Of a stretch of 64,000 bases of DNA, positions 53,125 to 62,805 are shown in pieces. This DNA comes from Ypsolopha sequella (lineage: Eukaryota; Arthropoda; Insecta; Lepidoptera; Ypsolophidae): the NCBI GenBank assembly GCA_934047225.1, contig OW204012.1, positions 15,252,001 to 15,316,000 on the forward strand, given 5' to 3'. The translations under genes and the position numbers were made by a program. The notes beneath the pieces are model-generated. The model saw nothing but the letters and a program-made list of their open reading frames with translations. It searched no databases and had not been told where the DNA came from. Position 1 is the first letter of the stretch; each line of letters starts with the position of its first letter.

Positions 53125-54600
53125 TAGGTTACCTACTGTACACCATTTTAAGTTACCCAGTTTACACCATTTTAGTTTACCTACTGTACACTATTTTAGG
53201 TAACCTACTGTACACTATTTTAGGTTACCTACTGTACACTATTTTAGGTTACCCAGTTTACACCATTTTAGTTTACCTACTGTACACTATTTTAGGTAAC
53301 CTACTGTACACTATTTTAGGTAACCTACTGTACACTATTTTAGGTTACCTACTGTACACTATTTTAGGTAACCTACTGTACACTATTTTAGGTAACCTAC
53401 TGTACACTATTTTAAGTTACCTACTGCACATCATTTTAGGTAACCTACTGCATATCATTTTAGGTTACCTATTGTACACTATTTTAGGTTACCTACTGTA
53501 CACTATTTTAGGTAACCTACTGCACACCATTTTAGGTTACCCACTGTACACAATTTTAGGTTACCTACTGCACACCATTTTAGGTTACCTACTGCACATC
53601 ATTTTAGGTAACCTACTGCATATCATTTTAGGTTACCTATTGTACACTATTTTAGGTTACCTACTGTACACTATTTTAGGTAACCTACTGCACACCATTT
53701 TAGGTTACCCACTGTACACAATTTTAGGTTACCTACTGCACACCATTTTAGGTTACCCACTGTAAGCAATTTTAGGTTACCTACTGCACACCATTTTAGG
53801 TAACCTACTGAACACCATTTTAGGTTACCTATTGTACACTATTTTAGGTTACCTACTGCACATCATTTTATGTAACCTACTGCACGTAATTTTAGGTTAC
53901 CTACTGTACACTATTTTAGGTTACCTACTGCACACCATTTTAGGTTACCCACTGTACACAATTTTAGGTTACCTACTGCACACCATTTTAGTTTACCTAC
54001 TGTACACTATTTTAGGTTACCTACTGCACATCATTTTAGGTAACCTACTGCACACCATTTTAGGTTACCTATTGTACACTATTTTAGGTTACCTACTGCA
54101 CATCATTTTAAGTAACCTACTGCACGTCATTTTAGGTTACCTACTGTACACTATTTTAGGTTACCTACTGCACATCATTTTAGGTAACCTACTGCACGTA
54201 ATTTTAGGTTACCTACTGTACACTATTTTAGGTTACCTACTGCACATCATTTTAGGTAACCTACTGCACGTCATTTTAGGTTACCTACCGTACACTATTT
54301 TAGGTTAGCTACTATATAGTATTGTAGACTACCTACTGTACACTATTTTAGGTAACCTACTGCGCACCATTTTAGTTTACCTGCTGTACACTATGTTAGG
54401 TAACCTACTGCGCACCATTTTAGTTTACCTGCTGTACACTATGTTAGGTAACCTACTGACCCTACTGTACACCATTTTAGGTTACCTACTGAACAAATTT
54501 TAGGTTACTTACTGCACACCATTTTAATTTACTTATTGCACACCGTTTTAGGTTACCTACTTACTGTACACAATTTTAGGTTACCAACTGTACACCATTT
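53125..54600. repeat. 24-bp satellite with higher-order units
   Basis: About 60 copies of a unit like GGTTACCTACTGTACACTAT, TTTA. A 168-bp (7-monomer) block repeats: GGTTACCTATTGTACAC occurs at 53463, 53631 and again at 53823 (192 bp, 8 monomers). The 8-codon period leaves long frames (YTILGYLL repeats) open. I regard them as artefacts. Monomers decay after 54300. Confidence 0.95.
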
Positions 54601-55354
54601 TAACGCTGTATACATATAATTTAATGAAGTACCTACACTCTGAAACCTTTCATATGACATAGGTTTCAACACTATTAAAGGCTTAACAAATTTGGTCCAG
54701 GATCCATACAAAAGTGCCCGTTGTCCTATAAAAAACTCAGGAGTCCTTCTCAAATACTATTGTTAATTCCCTACATATCTTAACAGTAACTATATCTTAA
54801 TCACACCTAGCATTAAACAATTATTTCTTAAATCGATAAAGCTCGATATGGTAATATGCAATCGTGAAGTCTAAATTATTCACAAGGCTGACGTGGTGGC
54901 ATTTTATTAAACGCTGATGGTGGATCGATTTCGGATGCACCTTCGTCGTTCAGTGTGGCTAGCATGCGCCATCGATTCAGCGTATATCTATCCTACTTGC
55001 GTTCACACGCATACCGCGTTTTTCGATATGTGAAAGAGCTAGTATGATGGAAAGACACTGTATCTACGGTGCGTGCTGGACCCTCTGGTCAAATACGAGT
55101 GCTATAATGACATAGATATACCTAAACTCATACTAGAGACATGATTTTGATTATTTTGTAAAATTCAAAAAAAGATTTTTCCTTTTCCAAAACCAAAATT
55201 AAATTTTGTGACATAAAAAAATATATCACAAAATATATTTTCAAAGGAATGTCGGAAGTATTTCCTAGTGTGGACAGTCTCTGAAGCAGTTGAAACTCGT
55301 ACACCCACATTTCACCGTCGATTTTTACGTTTTTCTTCTGATAACTATTATTAA
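54601..55354. other. Unassigned stretch
   Basis: No gene. 54890-55080 is somewhat GC-richer but has no motif. Confidence 0.4.
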
Positions 55355-55532
55355 GACTGGTGAAGGGCAGCGGCGTCACTGGTGCGAGGGTTCCGGCACC
55401 GCGCTCACCAACCCGCCTGCCCAGCGTGTGTGAGTATGGGCAATTCTTCCAGGATGACCGCCGGGAGTGGCAAAGTCCTGGAAAGGCTTATGTCCAGCAG
55501 TGGACGACACTAGGCTGATGGATGGATGGATG
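55355..55532 (+). repeat. SINE-R, 3' half only
   Basis: From GACTGGTGAAGGGCAGCGG to the GGCTGATGGATGGATGGATG tail. Confidence 0.9.
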
Positions 55533-55734
55533 TAGCTATTATTATAACCTACAATAGTACTTTATATAGCCACAGTGTATCAGCAACGAGCTACCAGTTA
55601 AACTTTATGTTTTTCTTTTTTTTTCATTAACCTGAATTCCTGCTGTCTTGTATTTTCTTATCCCTTGGTTAAAGTAGATACAAGTCATTTGTTGTATAGT
55701 ATAAGTTTTATGTTAAAAAAAAGACATAATCTTG

Positions 55735-56155
55735 CTAAGTTTCTTGCCCGTTCTTCTTAGCAAGGCTAACCGAATGGGCGGAGGTAGGCATGTATTTATA
55801 TATGTAACCTATTAGTATGTAGTATATAGGGTGGGATTTGGTCGGCCGCCTGGATTCGTGCTGGGGGCTCGGTTGGTGATCATTGAACCTTGTTCCTGGT
55901 CCCTGGCCGAGTCTCCGGTATGGGTTCGGGCGGTTGATTGGATTTCACCTTTTATAATATATATTTTACCTATAATTTTAATCGTATATATATTGCTACA
56001 TAAATTAAATAAACCTTTAATCTAGTTCATGTACATTTATTATTTTATTACATATATTTTTTTATAAGAATAAATTTTGACTTGTGAAACGTGTATTTTA
56101 TATACCTACTTTGCAAAATGAACTATTTGAATTTGAAATTTGAATTTGAATTTAT
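55735..56155. repeat. LINE-like 3' end with inserted palindrome
   Basis: 55735-55790 (GTTTCTTGCCCGTTCTTCTT; CCGAATGGGCGGAGGTAGGC) matches a LINE 3' UTR motif I know from Lepidoptera. The stretch ends TTTGAATTTGAATTTGAA. An H-like palindrome lies at 55828-55951. The part from 55935 matches 15181-15670 inverted. Confidence 0.65.
55828..55951. mobile_element. H-related palindrome
   Basis: Left half AGGGTGGGATTTGGTCGGCC pairs with right half GGTTGATTGGATTTCACCTT. The centre pairs GTGATCATTGAACC with GGTTC...-type words from 15697 on. No coding. Confidence 0.75.
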
Positions 56156-56329
56156 CATACTGATATTTGGTGGGTTTGTTTGGGATTGGTGAGTTTAACG
56201 ATCACTTTTAAAACAGACTGTTTTATAAGAATAAAAGGGAAAAAGTAAATATGTCAAACACAGGGTTAGGTACCGTATATGTCGGATCTTGGCCTGTCTC
56301 GTCTATTTATATACCAACGTGATGGCGAC

Positions 56330-56533
56330 AAAACCACATTGACATGAAATGGGTCCCCGAAGGAGTGTAAAGGCGTGTCAAAGGTGTTTACGAGTGTGGA
56401 CTGTGAAATGCAAGTCACAGACCACACTCGTACACCCACATTTCACTGATTATCATGTCCCAGCGTGATGGGTAGTGAGCCCTGTCGCCGTACTTCGGGT
56501 ACCAATATCGGTCTGCGTGCTTCGGAAGGCACG
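56330..56533 (+). repeat. SINE-like repeat
   Basis: ACATTGACATGAAATGGGTC, CCCGAAGGAGTG, GGTAGTGAGCCCTGTCGCCG and GGTCTGCGTGCTTCGGAAGG are parts of the lepidopteran SINE bodies seen at 20660, 45500 and 60660. Confidence 0.7.
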
Positions 56534-56574
56534 TTAAGGCGATATGTAAATGTTTTAGCGTCCCTGTTACTCTA

Positions 56575-56790
56575 TACCGTCGCCTTAGAGTGAAAACCTC
56601 TGATGGCTAATTTTACGAAAATTCATTATAACGTCCTTACCAGGTTTTCACACTAAGGCGACGATCGGCGCTTAGAGTACAAACCTCGAATGGCAAAATT
56701 ATAAATATTTTCATTATTTTTATTCATTATTCCTCGTATACAATTTATCACACATAACGCCCTTACAAGGTTTTCACTCTAAGACGACCA
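56575..56790. mobile_element. Paired small hairpin MITEs
   Basis: CGTCGCCTTAGAGTGAAAAC pairs with GGTTTTCACACTAAGGCGAC (to 56659). A second diverged unit, GGCGCTTAGAGTACAAACC to GGTTTTCACTCTAAGACGAC, ends at 56788. Either two adjacent insertions or a tandem duplication. Confidence 0.75.
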
Positions 56791-56869
56791 TATATGCGAA
56801 AAAAACCTCAGTGCGAGAGGGACGGATTCGGGGAAAAGTAGCAAAAAGTCGGTTTTTTATTAATGTAAA

Positions 56870-57118
56870 ATGTTTGTTCCAACTTCAAGTTTTTTTTTTT
56901 TTACATATTTATACAGTGACATTTGTTTTTATTTAATTGACATACATATTTTATAATTATAATTATTCTCAATGTGTTTTTTGTTAGTGCATGATTTAAA
57001 TATACAACCAAATATTTGTACGCCATGACATGGTTGAATTTACATCCATTGTAAACACGAATTCTCACAAATAAACGATTTACTTACTTACTACTTACTT
57101 ACTTACTTACTTACTTAC
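56870..57118 (+). repeat. LINE-like 3' tail with (TTAC)n
   Basis: It interrupts family A and ends AATAAACGATTTACTTACTT followed by TTAC repeats (57093-57118). No coding part. Confidence 0.6.
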
Positions 57119-57146
57119 TAAAGTTACTATCAAAATTTCATTTAAC

Positions 57147-57380
57147 CAGCCCCCCTATTCTGTATCTTTAGTTGCCAACTGTACGAGGTGCCTATCATCA
57201 AAAACATTGATAAAAACTGAAATTTCAAAATAGCCTTTAGTGGATATTGAACTATTAACAATCTGTGTCGTCACTTGAAGTGCGAACATATCCTTAGGAA
57301 ATCGGAATTCGATGGTATATCTATGTTTTTGATGATAGACACCCAGTACAGAAGGCAACTAGAGATACATAATAGGCCCG
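57147..57380. mobile_element. Family E MITE, copy 3
   Basis: CCCCCCTATTCTGTATC to ATAATAGGCCCG, flanked by CAG on both sides. It is in the same site of family A as copy 2 (inverse strand). Confidence 0.9.
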
Positions 57381-57527
57381 CAGGTCCTAGATACTGTTAA
57401 AACCAATCTAATGAAATATAATGGTAGTCCATAAGTCATTCCAAATTGTCAATCCAGGAGAAATGGTGTTCAAACGGACCTCATTTCAATAAATATTTGT
57501 ATCCAGCCGAATTTCTCCAGTCGCGTT

Positions 57528-57582
57528 GCGGACAGCGGAGTCTTAGTAATAGGGTCCCGTTCGTTACGGAACCCTAAAAATG
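57528..57582 (+). repeat. R-family terminal fragment
   Basis: CGGACAGCGGAGTCTTAGTA, ATAGGGTCCCGTTCG, ACGGAACCCTAAAAATG. Confidence 0.8.
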
Positions 57583-58700
57583 ATATATCCATAAAAAGCA
57601 TGACCTAATACCGCCCCATTCGTCATGCAAAGTTTCAACCCTCTAATACATGTTTCCACTGTTAACCCGTAATAACCGAGACATCTAATAAGCACATGTG
57701 GACACTGACGTGGTCCAACAGACCGATGGCACGGAAAAAAATTATACCTTTCCGGGGGAAACGGTAAAAAATTCATGTGGAAACGGGGTAAATTGAAATG
57801 ATGGTGTCGTATGAAAAATAACTCTATTAGCCCCGATTGCTTGTGGGAAATGAAAATTTGTTTTTCCTTTTTTTGTCTTTTAATTTTTTGGAGTCGCGTT
57901 TGGTTCGGTTAACACTTTAACAGTTAGTAGTAAAATAAATATTTTAATAATTACAACTCTCGTTTATAGCATTATATTTAAAATTTGTTAGCTACTAGAG
58001 AATCACGAGTGGAATTTTTATTATTTGTTTGATCTGGCATAAATTTGGACTGCCACCACGCAAGCCTGGTGACAATAAAAAAAAGGATAAATCAGGATAA
58101 AGATACTATATAATTTTATGGATAAATTTAAAATAACAATCCTAATGTAAAAAAGGTACAAAAACACAAGTATATCACAAGAGTATCACGTCAGAACTTC
58201 GAAAATTAACAAGAAAATTACCTAGTCTCTATCTTGTTTTTAGGATTTTGTTAATCTATTATAGCTTTAACGGAAAATTTATACTTGCGATTGTCGGCAC
58301 TTGGTGAAACTTGAAACACATCTTGAATTATAGTAGTAAGTTATACAACGTCTCCGTAATGTTTTCTTTGGATACACCTTTAACTAATTTCAATGCTGTT
58401 ATTTTTAAAATTTCTCTCTACCCCACTGAAATCTGCTATTCCACCTCCCATCTGACTAGCACCTCCCATTCCGACCCTGGTTCGATTCCCGACCCGACAC
58501 TTGATACCGTAGCGGTCCCTGCACTTAGAACATCCGTCTTTACTTCCGCCGATTTTGGGCTCGGATTTTTGAAAGTTTTTTTTTTGTTATGTAAAAAGGT
58601 GTTTGGGAAAATTATAGGTACTCGAGTATTGACATTGTATAATTTTTATATACACATACATATACTCACGCCTGTCTTCTAGAGGGTAAGCAGAGACCAG
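57583..58700. other. Unassigned, possible SINE and an orphan frame
   Basis: A 123-codon frame (58311-58682) has no recognisable domain. It ends in a SINE fragment (58655) and contains a B-box-like GGTTCGATTCC at 58480, so it is more likely repeat-derived. Nothing else supported. Confidence 0.4.
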
Positions 58701-58861
58701 CACTCGTAGCATAGTGTTTAATCATGCGCGACGCAACTTAGTTGAATCACAAGTGCGAGGAGCGTGACACGATGCTTTTGCGATTAAACAGTATGTCACG
58801 CTCGTCGCACTTGTGGTTCAACTAAGTCGCGTCGCGCGTATTAAACACTGTGCTACGGGTG
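58701..58861. mobile_element. Palindromic MITE
   Basis: CACTCGTAGCATAGTGTTTA pairs with TTAAACACTGTGCTACGGGT, and GCGCGACGCAACTTAGTTGA with TCAACTAAGTCGCGTCGCGC. Arms about 70 bp, centre ATGCTTTTGCGAT. GC-rich for this window. Confidence 0.85.
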
Positions 58862-58905
58862 CAGGTAAAGTTACTGTTTTAACTAATTGTGATAAGTTAA
58901 CCGCT

Positions 58906-59105
58906 ACCGTGGGCGACTGGTGGAACGCGTGCCTGCTAATCCAGAGGTCGTAGGTTCAATCCCCGCGGTGCACATTCATTTGTATTAGGTCGGCGTGCGT
59001 TGATCCATTTGTACCCGAACTACGGCGATAGGGCTTACCTCCCACAACGTTTGGGACGTAATAATCGTCGGTGAAAAGCGGGTATACCGATTTGCATTTC
59101 ACTGG
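58906..59105 (+). repeat. tRNA-derived SINE with well-formed head
   Basis: 58906-58969 can form a 7-bp acceptor-like stem (ACCGTGG with CCGCGGT, one wobble). It has an A-box-like GGTGGAACGCG and B box GGTTCAATCCC. Only 64 nt, so short for a real tRNA. The body CTACGGCGATAGGGCTTACC, GTAATAATCGTCGGTG recurs at 19505-19645. Confidence 0.75.
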
Positions 59106-59279
59106 AAAAAATCGATAAACATCTATTTTAAATCCAGTGTACCGTATTAGGTTTAAGACAAAATTATATTTGTTATTTTGGTTATATACAGAGTGCTACG
59201 CGAACGCCCGCTGAGGCTGTCCCTTAAATAAACTATAATTTAATTTTTATACATTTATATTTTTTTTATATGTAAAACA
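59106..59279. other. Spacer
   Basis: AT-rich; no feature. Confidence 0.4.
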
Positions 59280-59900
59280 TGGAAATAAGTAAATAATAAG
59301 CTTTTTATCACACCTATTCGAAAAAACGACAGTTGGCTTTAGAGGATAGCGGGAGCCAAAGTCAATTTTAATCCCATGGGAGTTTGCGCTTTCTCTCTTC
59401 TGACTGGTCCGCGTTCGTGATTAACCAAAGAGGTCGAACGCATAATTTATGAAGAAGTTACTGGCCGGTTAGGCATCGAAGGCAATGCCCGCTGAAAAAA
59501 AAAACTAATATGTGTATTCTTCTTTCTTTTTTTCCTGGAAATTTTCACGCTAGTCTTCGCTAAGTTATTGCAAATAACAATTAAAAATGAGTTCGAGTAG
59601 TGATAGTGATATATTAATTCCTAATAACAGATGTAGCTAATGTGTTGCAACAATTATTACCACAAAATACCAGGTACCCGTAGCTTTTTCATTTTCTCAT
59701 AGATAGTGATGAAAAATTGTGTATCACTCGGGGCCAAGTAATATTTTGTGCTCGGGCGGCGTATATTGAATTCCTCGCTACGCTCAGGATTCTACTTTAG
59801 AATCCCTCGCTGCCTCGCTGTGTTCGGAATTCTACTATAGAATCCTTCGTTTCGCTTTGAATTCAAAATAACGCCCTCAAAAACACAAATTTCTATTTTT
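59280..59900 (+). mobile_element. Element O2 (palindrome superfamily)
   Basis: It contains a short frame at 59587 starting MSSSSDSDILIPNNRC then stop, and a palindrome at 59756-59875. In the palindrome TGAATTC pairs with GAATTCA, GATTCTA with TAGAATC, and GGGCG with CGCCC. The loops are CTCGCTACGCTCAG, CTCGCTGCCTCGCTGTG and CTTCGTTTCGCTT. Limits uncertain. Confidence 0.55.
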
Positions 59901-59985
59901 ATATTCCACTAGCCTTTTCTCTGCGTTTTCACCTAGGCGAATGTAATATAATTACTACGGAACTGCCAGTCCCCCTAGGGAACAA

Positions 59986-60259
59986 CCTTAGTTTTTTTTT
60001 ATGATCTTTTCTGGGCTGTCAAAGCTTTCGAACTTAGAATTCTAAGCTTTCAAATAACTTGTATTTCTGTTGACGTCTCGTCGGTTCAAGTACCTAGCAG
60101 GGGACATCATTTAATTTTATGTCCTTAGTTTTTTTTTTATGATCTTTTCTGGGCTGTCAAAGCTTTCGAACTTAGAATTCTAAGCTTTCAAATAACTTGT
60201 ATTTCTGTTGACTTCTCGTCGGTTCAAGTACCTAGCAGGGGACATCATTTAATTTTATG
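59986..60259. repeat. Recent 137-bp tandem duplication
   Basis: Two copies of a 137-bp unit starting CCTTAGTTTTTTTTT (59986 and 60123) differ at one base that I see (GACGTCTCG versus GACTTCTCG). No coding. Confidence 0.9.
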
Positions 60260-60640
60260 TCAATAACAAATTTTACTTCTTTTTATTATTAGTCTAAATA
60301 ATAATAATTATTAAAACTCGCGTGAGCTGACATACTAAATTATTATTACTTAATTAATTATTATTTAATATAAGTAAACAATTATTACAAACGTGTCTAT
60401 AAATTATTTTTATATTCTTTACTTTTAATATTAGTAAAGTTTATCGCTGCTTATTTGTCCAGGGTTCGTATAAAACTTTGGTATCAATCAGTATTTGTAT
60501 GGCTATGTATCTCTATAACATAAGGTACATGTATATAAAGTAGGCTGCTCAGACTAAGCGACGACGCTTGGGACACCGTTTGAATATTTATGAAGCCTAT
60601 TAAATTAAGTCTATCGTATATTGATTTATTTATTTAACAT
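60260..60640. other. AT-rich spacer
   Basis: No feature beyond AATTATTATT-type simple sequence. Confidence 0.4.
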
Positions 60641-60805
60641 CCGGCCGAGAGTACACCGTCACGACATGAATCTGCGAGGGCGTGTCAGTGGTGTTTCGAG
60701 TGTGGAGTGTGACATATATACATGTTTCACCGACGATTATAACGTCCCAGCGCGATGGCTGGTGAGCCAGTCGCCGTGTTTCCGGTACAAATATGGACCC
60801 ACAGC
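60641..60805 (+). repeat. SINE-like repeat
   Basis: CCGTCACGACATGAATCTGC, GAGGGCGTGTCAG, GGTGAGCCAGTCGCCGTGTT match the repeat at 20660-20800. Confidence 0.75.
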
Positions 60806-61258
60806 TTAAGGCCCTACGCATCCAACACAATAATCGTATTAAGTAATTTTGAACTCAATGATATTGTCAGAAAGTCTAAATTAGAACGCTCGCTTCATTC
60901 GCTGCGAGCACGCATAATCAGTGAATTTGCGAGGTTTTTCTGGAATTTCTGAAAAAGTATTGAGAAATAAATAAAAATGGGTCTATAAGTGTCTTTAGTT
61001 ATCTGTAAAGAAAATTCAGAAAAAGCTTTAATTCTCTCCGTTGAACACCTTTGATATAAACACATTTATTCGCAATTTGACGAGCTTACTTTGTGATTTT
61101 TTTCTATCGAGTGAAGTTAACTCAATTACGTTTTTAGATCAACTTGTGTTTAGAGTTTATCCTCTATTGTAACATATATTTAACTTGTATTTGAATGAGA
61201 TATTGAACTGACAATATTAATTAAACAAAATGCTCATTTTGGAATGGCAGGGCCTTAA
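60806..61258. mobile_element. Family C TTAA-flanked MITE, copy 2
   Basis: 453 bp, TTAAGGCCCTACGCATCC to GGCAGGGCCTTAA. Nearly identical to 3537-3990. Confidence 0.95.
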
Positions 61259-61499
61259 GGGGCGTCGTTACGCGCAAACCTCTATACAAACGCTGTAACC
61301 ACAATTTAGCGTGTCTATGGTATGTTATTATAATATTTTAGGCTGAGTCCATGAACATTATTTAGATCTATGTTTAAGTCGAACTAAAAATTGTGAAAAT
61401 TAAGTAATATCTTAACAACAAACACCTAAAATACGTAAATTTTACGATTTGTTACCAAAAGTGTAGCCGAATGTGCTTTTATTGTTTTAAAATTAAAAC

Positions 61500-62217
61500 G
61501 ATTTGTGGAAAAGTAGGAAAAAGTCGGTTTTTTATTAATATAAAATTGCCATCATAATTTCCTTTAACCAGTTCCTAGATATTGTTCAAACCCATCTAGT
61601 AAAATATAATTGCAGTCCATATGTCATTCCAAATTGCCAAACCAGAAGAATTGGCGTCGAAAAGGACCCCATTTCAATAAATATTTGTATCGAGCTGAAT
61701 TTCTCTAATCGCGTTTCTGTTTAACAGATCCCTAGAAAAAGATTCCAAAAATAATATACTATTTTATCTTCAAGGCGGTAGAGCTGATGCCGATGCCAGG
61801 CTCGACTGTGGAGGTACCACCATCTTACTTGGAGACCCCCTCGAAGTAATTCGGGGGAGAGTAAGAGGACAGCTCACTAGCAAAAAACCAGAAGGCCCAC
61901 CATGCCTGGGACCGATGGATGGCGGTATATCCATCCCTAATAGCCGGGCCTTATATGGAACAGACTGGTGACGGGCAGCGGCGTCACTGGTGCTATGGTT
62001 CCGACACCGCGCTCACCAACCCGCCTGCCCAGCGTGTGTGAGTATGGGCAATTCTTCCAGGATGACCGCCGGGAGTGGCAAAGTCCTGGAAAGGCTTATG
62101 TCCAGTAGTGGACGAACTATAGGCTGATGGATGGATGGATTATCAAAATAATACATTATTTACTGAAGTAGATATGTAGGTTCTAAAATTGTCTATCCTT
62201 TTTCCGTAGCGCCTTAA
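61500..62217. mobile_element. Family A MITE, copy 5, left-truncated, carrying SINE-R
   Basis: It starts mid-element at GATTTGTGGAAAAGTAGG and ends GTAGCGCCTTAA. SINE-R (61774-62139) interrupts it between ATTTTATC and ATTATCAAAATAATAC, a short duplicated TTATC-like target. It shares its TTAA with the following Q element. Confidence 0.85.
61774..62139 (+). repeat. SINE-R, full-length reference copy
   Basis: About 365 bp. 5' GGCGGTAGAGCTGATGCCGA; 3' part encodes QDDRREWQSPGKAYVQQWTN in one frame, the end of RTE-type ORF2. Tail GATGGATGGAT. A composite of an unrelated 5' head and a LINE 3' end, as in SINEs that borrow a partner LINE tail. Confidence 0.85.
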
Positions 62218-62600
62218 GGGGCTATACCGTGAAAATTGACACTTTTTGAAGTTATTTATCTGCTCTTTTAATGAAGTTCCAAGTAAAATAAATTAGTATA
62301 ACAATTTTGGAACCTTTTACTAAATTTTGGTCTATCAGAAACGCGATAGGAGGAATTTCATTCGATAGAAATAATTATTGAAATCAGGTCTAAATTTACA
62401 CTTTTTTTGATATTCTGACAAATAAGGATAGCATACAGACTTGAAAAATATTATTTAGATGGGTTTTAACTACACCTAAATTACTGGTTATGGAATTTTT
62501 TGTAGCTATTTGAGTTAATTTTGCATTAATTTAAAACCGACTTTTTGACAATTTTCCCCGATTCCGTCCCTTTCGCACTGCGGGTCTTTCTGCCTGGAGT
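62214..62600. mobile_element. Family Q TTAA MITE, copy 2
   Basis: Starts TTAAGGGGCTATACCG at the TTAA shared with family A. It matches 15738-16086. The right end, GTAACGGGGACC, lacks a TTAA, so it is truncated. Confidence 0.75.
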
Positions 62601-62639
62601 AACGGGGACCTTTGCTAGCACGGTACAGAAATGTGTCCC

Positions 62640-62705
62640 TCCGTTGAACCTGCGACCTGCGGCCTAGCGGTCGAGTGGTTGTAACCACAGGTCACCTCAT
62701 CATAT
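62640..62705 (-). repeat. tRNA-like SINE head
   Basis: On the minus strand: GGTTACAACCACTCGACCGC and GGTCGCAGGTTCAACGGAGG (B box GGTTCAA). Similar to the cores of the G elements. No body recognised. Confidence 0.5.
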
Positions 62706-62805
62706 TGTTCAGGAACGTGACATTCCTTGTTACAACAATATTGATAATAGCCGCAGTTTGTTTTACAAAACTTGTAACTTTATTATTTCACTGAGCTACT
62801 GTTTT

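Larger units (their letters stand above)
56534..57527. mobile_element. Family A MITE, copy 4, with three insertions
   Basis: Left end TTAAGGCGATATG. Insertions: a hairpin pair (56575-56790), a LINE-like tail (about 56870-57118) and family E (57147-57380). The right end is lost where an R fragment begins. Confidence 0.85.

Noticed and set aside
53472..54308. Long frames of YTILGYLL repeats resembling a membrane repeat protein
   Set aside because: 24-bp satellite read in one frame. Monomers drift without regard to codons, and the array continues beyond the frame.
58311..58682. 123-codon frame
   Set aside because: No domain, contains a B-box-like SINE piece and ends in a SINE fragment.
58906..58969. 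Functional tRNA gene
   Set aside because: Only 64 nt, irregular anticodon arm, followed by a SINE body repeated elsewhere.
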